From: Acidobacteriota bacterium
GTDB taxonomy: Bacteria; Acidobacteriota; Terriglobia; Terriglobales; Acidobacteriaceae
NCBI GenBank assembly: GCA_003225655.1
Contig: QIAW01000361.1
Location: 1-11,228 of the forward strand
DNA length: 11,228 bases
Direction: 5' to 3'
Of the stretch, positions 7,032 to 11,228 are shown in pieces; positions within the stretch are counted from its first letter, which is position 1; every line of letters begins with the position of its first letter. A program made the translations under genes and the position numbers. Below the pieces are notes generated by a model. The model did not search any database. It was not told the origin of the DNA and saw only the letters and a list, made by a program, of their open reading frames with translations.

Positions 7032-8384
7032 ATGGCTGAAGCTCGCGTCCGGCAAAAGGCTGTGTTGCAAGTTCTGCTCGCAGGCATCTTCTTGAGTTGT
7101 CTTCTCAATCCGCGATTAGGGGTTGCGCAGGCAAACGCCAAAGCAACCGGAGTTTCGAAATATGTCGGCCCGGGTTCGTGCGCCGCCTCGGCCTGCCATG
7201 GCGGCGTGCAGCCAAGCTCAGTGACCAGCGTCTTGCAGAACGAATACAGTACGTGGGTGGTGCGGGACGCGCACTTTAAGGCTTACCGCAATCTGGGCAC
7301 CCCAATATCTCAGCACATTGGACGGCTGCTTGGAATTGACAATCCCGCGGCATCGCCCAAGTGCCTCGCTTGCCATTCGCTCGTGGTCTCATCCCAGGAT
7401 AAGGCGCGCGATTTTGATGTCGAAGGCGTGAGCTGCGAGAGCTGTCACGGTCCGGCATCGGCATGGCTTGAACCGCATACGCTAAGAGGCGCGACCACGC
7501 AGAAATCAGTCGCGCTGGGAATGTTGGATCTTCGTGATCCGATGCACCGCTCTGAGAAGTGTCTCTCCTGCCACTTGGGAACAGCAGACAAGGACGTAGA
7601 TCACAAGATGATTGCCGCAGGCCATCCGGATTTGGTCTTTGAGCTGGATTCCTACAGCGCCATCCAACCACCGCACTGGAAACCTGCTGCTGATCCTTAC
7701 CACGACGTGCACCTTTGGGCCGTGGGACAAGCTATTCAACTGCGTGAGTCTTTAAGGAGATTGGCGCGCCACGCAGAGGGGGCGAACTGGCCCGAATTCT
7801 CCGACTATGATTGTTTCAGTTGTCATCACGGTCTTACCAAGCCGGAAAACAGTTGGCGGCAAGAGCGCGGCTATGAGCACCGAACTCCGGGGTCGCCTCC
7901 GTGGGATAGTGCTCATTACGCTGTCTTCCGTATTCTGGCTCGAGAGGTAGACCCGGCAGCAAGCCAACAACTTGAATCCCAGATGCAAGGCGTCTATGAA
8001 ACCGCAAGTGATTTGAACGGCTCGCGCAAAGAGGTTAGTGAGAAAGCCTCGGCGGCCAGCGAAACTGCCAATCGCCTGGTTGCCGAGATCAATCAAACTA
8101 GCTTCGATCAGGCGCGTGCAATCGGCCTGTTGCAGGCAATCTCAGCCCAGGCAGACTCGATTGCCAATCAGGACACCCGCTCGGCAGAGCAGGCCACGAT
8201 GGCACTGGATACGATTTTTCTATGTTATGAGAAACAGGCAGGCAGCCATCCGGCTGTTCGCGCGGCCATCGACGCACTGTTCCAGGAAGTGAATAACCCT
8301 TCCGCTTACAACGCTCCGCGCTTTAGCTCGCAGATGCACAAAGTCAACGCTGCGCTGCGCGATTCGGGCATAACAGTGCACTGA
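7032..8384 (+). CDS. Secreted multiheme cytochrome, c554-like, five heme motifs
   Basis: The 450-residue product starts at ATG 7032, preceded by GAGGA at 7022-7026. An in-frame TTG at 6951 would give a longer form, but it has no ribosome site and lies in the operator dyad. Residues 1-34 look like a Sec signal peptide (basic start, hydrophobic 10-25, cleavage after AQA at 34). Heme motifs: an unusual CX4CH at 50-56, then CxxCH at 111, 135, 177 and 261. The segment MIAAGHPDLVFELDSY (193-208) and the closely spaced motifs recall the cytochrome c554 family, which normally has four hemes. The last 120 or so residues are heme-free and look helical, rich in A, E, Q and S. It is predicted to be periplasmic and to move electrons. 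Divergence from the operon and a shared regulatory region suggest a partner role, but its substrate cannot be read from sequence. Confidence 0.87.
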   Translation: MAEARVRQKAVLQVLLAGIFLSCLLNPRLGVAQANAKATGVSKYVGPGSCAASACHGGVQPSSVTSVLQNEYSTWVVRDAHFKAYRNLGTPISQHIGRLLGIDNPAASPKCLACHSLVVSSQDKARDFDVEGVSCESCHGPASAWLEPHTLRGATTQKSVALGMLDLRDPMHRSEKCLSCHLGTADKDVDHKMIAAGHPDLVFELDSYSAIQPPHWKPAADPYHDVHLWAVGQAIQLRESLRRLARHAEGANWPEFSDYDCFSCHHGLTKPENSWRQERGYEHRTPGSPPWDSAHYAVFRILAREVDPAASQQLESQMQGVYETASDLNGSRKEVSEKASAASETANRLVAEINQTSFDQARAIGLLQAISAQADSIANQDTRSAEQATMALDTIFLCYEKQAGSHPAVRAAIDALFQEVNNPSAYNAPRFSSQMHKVNAALRDSGITVH

Positions 8385-8400
8385 GGTATTTCGGACCGGC

Positions 8401-9933
8401 TCAGAACGTGGGATTTCGTGGGAACTTGAGATAAGGCAGCCGCACTCCACGCAAGCTGAGTTGATCAGCGCGGATTCCCATTGGAGCGTCGAAGCCTTGG
8501 GCGCCCCCGGCCGAGACGAAATCATCCTGCTCGACTCCATCGCCGCTGATTCCCAGTCCTCCCACCAGCACGCCATTCTTGTAAAGCGGCACACTTCCGG
8601 GGAAAAAAACAACGCCGTTTTGATTAGGATTCGGCGGCTGGCTTCCGTTCGTGCACGGATTCGTCAGATCGGATTGATAAAGACTGAAAAACGGCCCTGC
8701 CGCGCTGCCATCAATCCCAGGTGGAAACAAGGGCTGAGCGCCAAAACTGATCGTGCGATTGGTTACCGCAGTTTGAGGGGGAACGCCGGGAAGGTCGCTG
8801 GGATTGACCCCGGCGCTGCTGAAATAAACCATGTTGCGGGCCTTGGCCACGGCCACATCGATACTGAACACGGTGGCATCAGGCATACGATTGAGCGCCA
8901 GGATGCTGCCATCCAGGTCGGCTATAGCAATCACAAATCTTGCCCTCTGGCCATCGGGCAAACGGATGACAGCCCGCGTCTGGTTCGCAGTCGTAATCGC
9001 CTGATTCACGATGTTCTGCACCTCGCCCAGGGTCAATCCGCCGATCAGCCCGGCTTTCGCCTGGACAAGGTCTCCCTCGGGTACTGGCCCCGGGCTAGCG
9101 ATTGGGCCCGCCAGAAAGATGCCTGCGAAGACTCCCGTATTGACCCCTGCAGGGCGCGTGGTTTGAGACACAAACGGCAAAGAGATACCGTCGATCACAA
9201 CCACGCCAGGCGCGGCCGGAGTGGCGCCGAAGCCGGCATTCACGGCGCCCGAAAACGCGGCGAATTCGCTAACTGCCGGGGATGCGCCTGCCACGCCGAT
9301 GCCTCCCACCAGACGGCCGTTCTTGAACAAAGGTACGCCGCCGGGATTGACGGCATTGGGGTTGGAATCGAAAATATCCGTCTTGCCGGTGGTGATTCCC
9401 AGGCCGAGCAGGAGACCGCTGATGGAGCGCGCGGGCGCAATCGCTTGTCCGGGAAGGAACGTCACATTCAACGGACAGCCGCGATTAGTGTTTTCAATAC
9501 CGTAAAGTGCGGCATTGGGAGCATTCGTAATACCTGGTGGGAAGTGGATTCCACTGATGAAGCGCACAGTCCGGGAAGAAAGTGGGGCCTGATCGTTGCT
9601 GAAGTAAGCAGCGGTGCGGGCCAGCGCAACCGCGAGTTCAGTTGTCGCGACGTTCGCACTGAAGTTTCCCACGGCCGTTGCCGACGCCCCACTCTTCTGG
9701 AAGACAGCCAGGACCTGACCACTGCGGTCGGTTACGGCAATTACGACTGCTGCATCAACCGACGTTGCCGCTCCTTGCACGGCGCTCTGTACCTCGGCAG
9801 CCGTCAGCCCCAGCAGTGGGGCCGAAGGCTGAGCGGAGATGGTGACTGTGCGCCCTCCACCGCATCCGGCGAGAACGACTGATAGCGAGAAGATAGAAAA
9901 AAGAATTACAACACCTGGAGTTCGCCGTAACAT
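8401..9933 (-). CDS. Lipoprotein with two GlcG/HbpS-like domains
   Basis: The 510-residue product begins with a lipoprotein signal peptide: hydrophobic 8-23, lipobox LAGC with lipidated cysteine at 24. It then contains two diverged copies of a GlcG/HbpS-type domain. The repeat is seen in matching landmarks: LTAAEVQ (43) and LTLGEVQ (300), and VPLFKNGRLVGGIG (200) and VPLYKNGVLVGGLG (448). HbpS-like proteins bind heme or sense redox state in some bacteria, and GlcG function is unclear, so heme binding here is only a suggestion. The copies are longer than a minimal domain of about 130-150 residues, with Gly/Pro/Asn-rich inserts. The ATG is preceded by AGGGA about 11 bases away. The gene converges on the c554-like gene with only 16 bases between stops and no clear terminator. 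Confidence 0.82.
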   Translation of the reverse strand: MLRRTPGVVILFSIFSLSVVLAGCGGGRTVTISAQPSAPLLGLTAAEVQSAVQGAATSVDAAVVIAVTDRSGQVLAVFQKSGASATAVGNFSANVATTELAVALARTAAYFSNDQAPLSSRTVRFISGIHFPPGITNAPNAALYGIENTNRGCPLNVTFLPGQAIAPARSISGLLLGLGITTGKTDIFDSNPNAVNPGGVPLFKNGRLVGGIGVAGASPAVSEFAAFSGAVNAGFGATPAAPGVVVIDGISLPFVSQTTRPAGVNTGVFAGIFLAGPIASPGPVPEGDLVQAKAGLIGGLTLGEVQNIVNQAITTANQTRAVIRLPDGQRARFVIAIADLDGSILALNRMPDATVFSIDVAVAKARNMVYFSSAGVNPSDLPGVPPQTAVTNRTISFGAQPLFPPGIDGSAAGPFFSLYQSDLTNPCTNGSQPPNPNQNGVVFFPGSVPLYKNGVLVGGLGISGDGVEQDDFVSAGGAQGFDAPMGIRADQLSLRGVRLPYLKFPRNPTF

Positions 9934-10136
9934 TTTCAGAGCTTTCCCTGTCTGTTGGCTTGAACAAAGGTCCTATTGGTGCGTGCAGCAAACGTGTAGT
10001 TTACCAACTTTCCTGAGCGCGAACGAGCTCTTCGCAATTCGGGTAGTGGGCTGTTTTGAAATTATTTGGCTTCGACAGCTATTTTCACTGAATCATGCTT
10101 GTTCTTGGGACGATGAATGATGTCTTCCGTATAGTT

Positions 10137-10162
10137 CTTATAGCGATTTCAGAGTTAGTGTA
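10137..10162 (+). repeat. 26-base dispersed element, copy 2
   Basis: It matches 212-237 at 21 of 26 positions, same length, same orientation, starting CTTATAGC and ending TGTA. It lies in non-coding DNA. See the first copy. Confidence 0.5.
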
Positions 10163-10205
10163 GACCGGCAATAAACAGATAAAAGTCCGAAAATCGTGCC
10201 CTGCT

Positions 10206-10278
10206 GGTCCTTCGACTTCGCTCTGGATTTCACCTGCGGGCTCGGTTTTTAGCCTGCCCTGAGCCGAGCGAAGGGACC
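10206..10278. repeat. Imperfect inverted repeat downstream of trehalase
   Basis: GGTCCTTCGACTTCGCTC (10206-10223) pairs imperfectly with GAGCCGAGCGAAGGGACC (10261-10278); about 16 of 19 aligned positions agree. An alternative inner stem, GCTCGG (10240-10245) with CCGAGC (10264-10269), is perfect. The arms resemble CCTTCGACTTCGCTC-type dispersed repeats seen in many bacterial genomes. Located 72 bases after the trehalase stop, it could act as a transcript end or stabiliser, but no T-run follows directly. Confidence 0.5.
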
Positions 10279-10349
10279 GCAAAACGGCTCAAGTTTGCGG
10301 ATTCTTCGGAGTTGGTTGGGCTGACCGGCTTCCATATCTGCGCTACCCG

Positions 10350-11228
10350 TCAATATGGCTTCTTGGGACACTGGCTCGTATCCAAATAGCCGGCATCCTT
10401 GGGGTAAAGTGCCATCAATTTGCGCAGGACACCATTCGTCCATCCAAAGCCATCTTGCAGTGGATACTCACCGCCGCCGCCGGGACGGTCGGGCGTAATG
10501 ACATCGTATTTTTCCACTAGCTTTCCGGTCCGCCGGTAGGCGCGCGATACGTTGACCATCCAGCGACAGGCGACTGCCTCAGCCGTCACGTGATGCTGAT
10601 ACTGGATTAGCCCGGCCACGGCGATCCATTGCAGCGGAGCCCAGCCGTTGGGAGCATCCCACTGCTGGCCGGTAGCGGTGTTCGTGGTCACGATTCCACC
10701 TGGTTTGAGTAATTGCCTCGCAACCGACTTCGCCACCTTCGATGCCTGGCGGCTGTTCGACATACCGACAAACAAGGGATAGAGGGTCGCAGCACTCACC
10801 CGGTCGATCCGCTTCCGAAGCCGGTAGTCGTAATCCAAATAGCGGCCGCCGGCTTCGTCCCACAGGTATTTGTTGACCGCGGCGCGACGCGCATCTGCCC
10901 TGTGCCGGAAATCTCGCCCACACTCCTGCTGGCCTGTTCGGTCGCAGCCGGAGCGGATTGCATTTTCCAGACCGAAGAGCAGGCTATTCAAGTCTGGTGG
11001 AACCATCTCAGCGGTATCGATGGTAGCAAGAGTGCGGCCATCGGCGAACCAGCGGGAGCTGAAATCCCATCCACTCTCGGCCGCGGAGCGAATATCGTGA
11101 AACAACTGCCGTGGTTCGCGTCCAGAAGTCTGGGCCAGCGCCATATCTTCCCGGTAAGATTCGTCGCGCGGAGTGTCACCATCATCCCAATAGCGGTTGA
11201 GCACCGATCCATCAGGGAGCGCCACCAC
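10350..11228 (-). CDS. treA: Trehalase, GH37 family, C-terminal part (truncated by window edge)
   Basis: About 292 C-terminal residues are visible; the N-terminus lies beyond the window, and the family is usually about 500-570 residues. GH37 landmarks are clear: LNRYWDDGDTPRDESY, ESGWDFSSRW containing the expected catalytic acid Asp (residue 55 of the visible part), signature 2 QQWDAPNGWAP, and GGGGEYPLQDGFGWTNGV with the expected catalytic base Glu (residue 254). The enzyme hydrolyses trehalose to two glucose. Whether it is periplasmic (TreA-like) or cytoplasmic (TreF-like) depends on the unseen N-terminus, so the symbol is provisional. The frame is open from the edge to the stop, with no sign of decay. 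Confidence 0.93.
   Translation of the reverse strand: MVALPDGSVLNRYWDDGDTPRDESYREDMALAQTSGREPRQLFHDIRSAAESGWDFSSRWFADGRTLATIDTAEMVPPDLNSLLFGLENAIRSGCDRTGQQECGRDFRHRADARRAAVNKYLWDEAGGRYLDYDYRLRKRIDRVSAATLYPLFVGMSNSRQASKVAKSVARQLLKPGGIVTTNTATGQQWDAPNGWAPLQWIAVAGLIQYQHHVTAEAVACRWMVNVSRAYRRTGKLVEKYDVITPDRPGGGGEYPLQDGFGWTNGVLRKLMALYPKDAGYLDTSQCPKKPY

Larger units (their letters stand above)
9934..10349. other. Non-coding region between lipoprotein and trehalase genes
   Basis: These 416 bases must contain the minus-strand promoter of the lipoprotein gene, but I found no convincing -35/-10 pair. They also hold the second copy of the 26-base dispersed element (10137-10162) and an inverted repeat (10206-10278). 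Short frames at 10085-10282 and 10249-10443 have no recognisable domain and lie over repeat-like DNA. Confidence 0.5.

Noticed and set aside
8461..9882. Long plus-strand open frame of 473 codons
   Set aside because: It lies fully antisense to the lipoprotein gene, has no recognisable domain or signal, and its length is explained by the codon bias of the minus-strand gene. The minus frame has a lipobox and a clear internal domain repeat.
10085..10443. Two short minus-strand frames
   Set aside because: They overlie the inverted repeat, and one runs into the end of trehalase in another frame. No domain or ribosome site is visible.

Overview
The window looks like chromosomal DNA from a soil-type Acidobacteriota, possibly near Koribacter or Sulfotelmatobacter. 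This is inferred from moderately high GC, multiheme cytochromes of a c554-like type, a two-domain GlcG/HbpS-like lipoprotein, a GH37 trehalase, and dispersed non-coding repeats. No rRNA or other taxonomic marker is present. I see no tRNA, CRISPR array, insertion sequence or phage gene.

Layout. Positions 1-587 hold no convincing gene, but carry short degenerate repeats. Positions 588-6842 are a tight four-gene operon on the minus strand, read from 6842 down to 588: (1) a NuoE-NuoF fusion, i.e. an NADH/FMN/Fe-S diaphorase; (2) a 726-residue protein that joins a NuoG/HydA-like N-terminal Fe-S module, two cyclic-nucleotide-binding (CNB) domains and a four-cluster DmsB/HybA-like ferredoxin; (3) a five-helix membrane protein with four histidines placed to bind two b hemes; (4) a membrane-anchored periplasmic cytochrome with ten CxxCH motifs. 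Gene junctions are a 4-base ATGA overlap, 26 bases and 11 bases. A 189-base divergent intergenic region with a perfect 8-4-8 dyad separates this operon from a plus-strand gene (7032-8384) for a secreted five-heme c554-like cytochrome. A convergent minus-strand gene (8401-9933) encodes a lipoprotein with two GlcG/HbpS-like repeats. A 416-base non-coding stretch with a dispersed repeat and an inverted repeat follows. The window ends inside a minus-strand GH37 trehalase (10350-11228, N-terminus off the edge).

How the genes fit together (inference). The operon reads as a complete electron path. NADH is oxidised at FMN by the NuoE-NuoF fusion, electrons pass along up to seven Fe-S clusters in the second protein, cross the membrane through two b hemes, with or without a quinone step, and reach the periplasmic decaheme protein. 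The divergent pentaheme cytochrome is a possible partner or alternative acceptor. The striking part is that two CNB domains sit inside the Fe-S protein between its two cluster modules. This suggests an electron-transfer complex gated by, or sensing, a cyclic nucleotide. I do not recognise it as a named complex. The lipoprotein and trehalase show no visible link to it.
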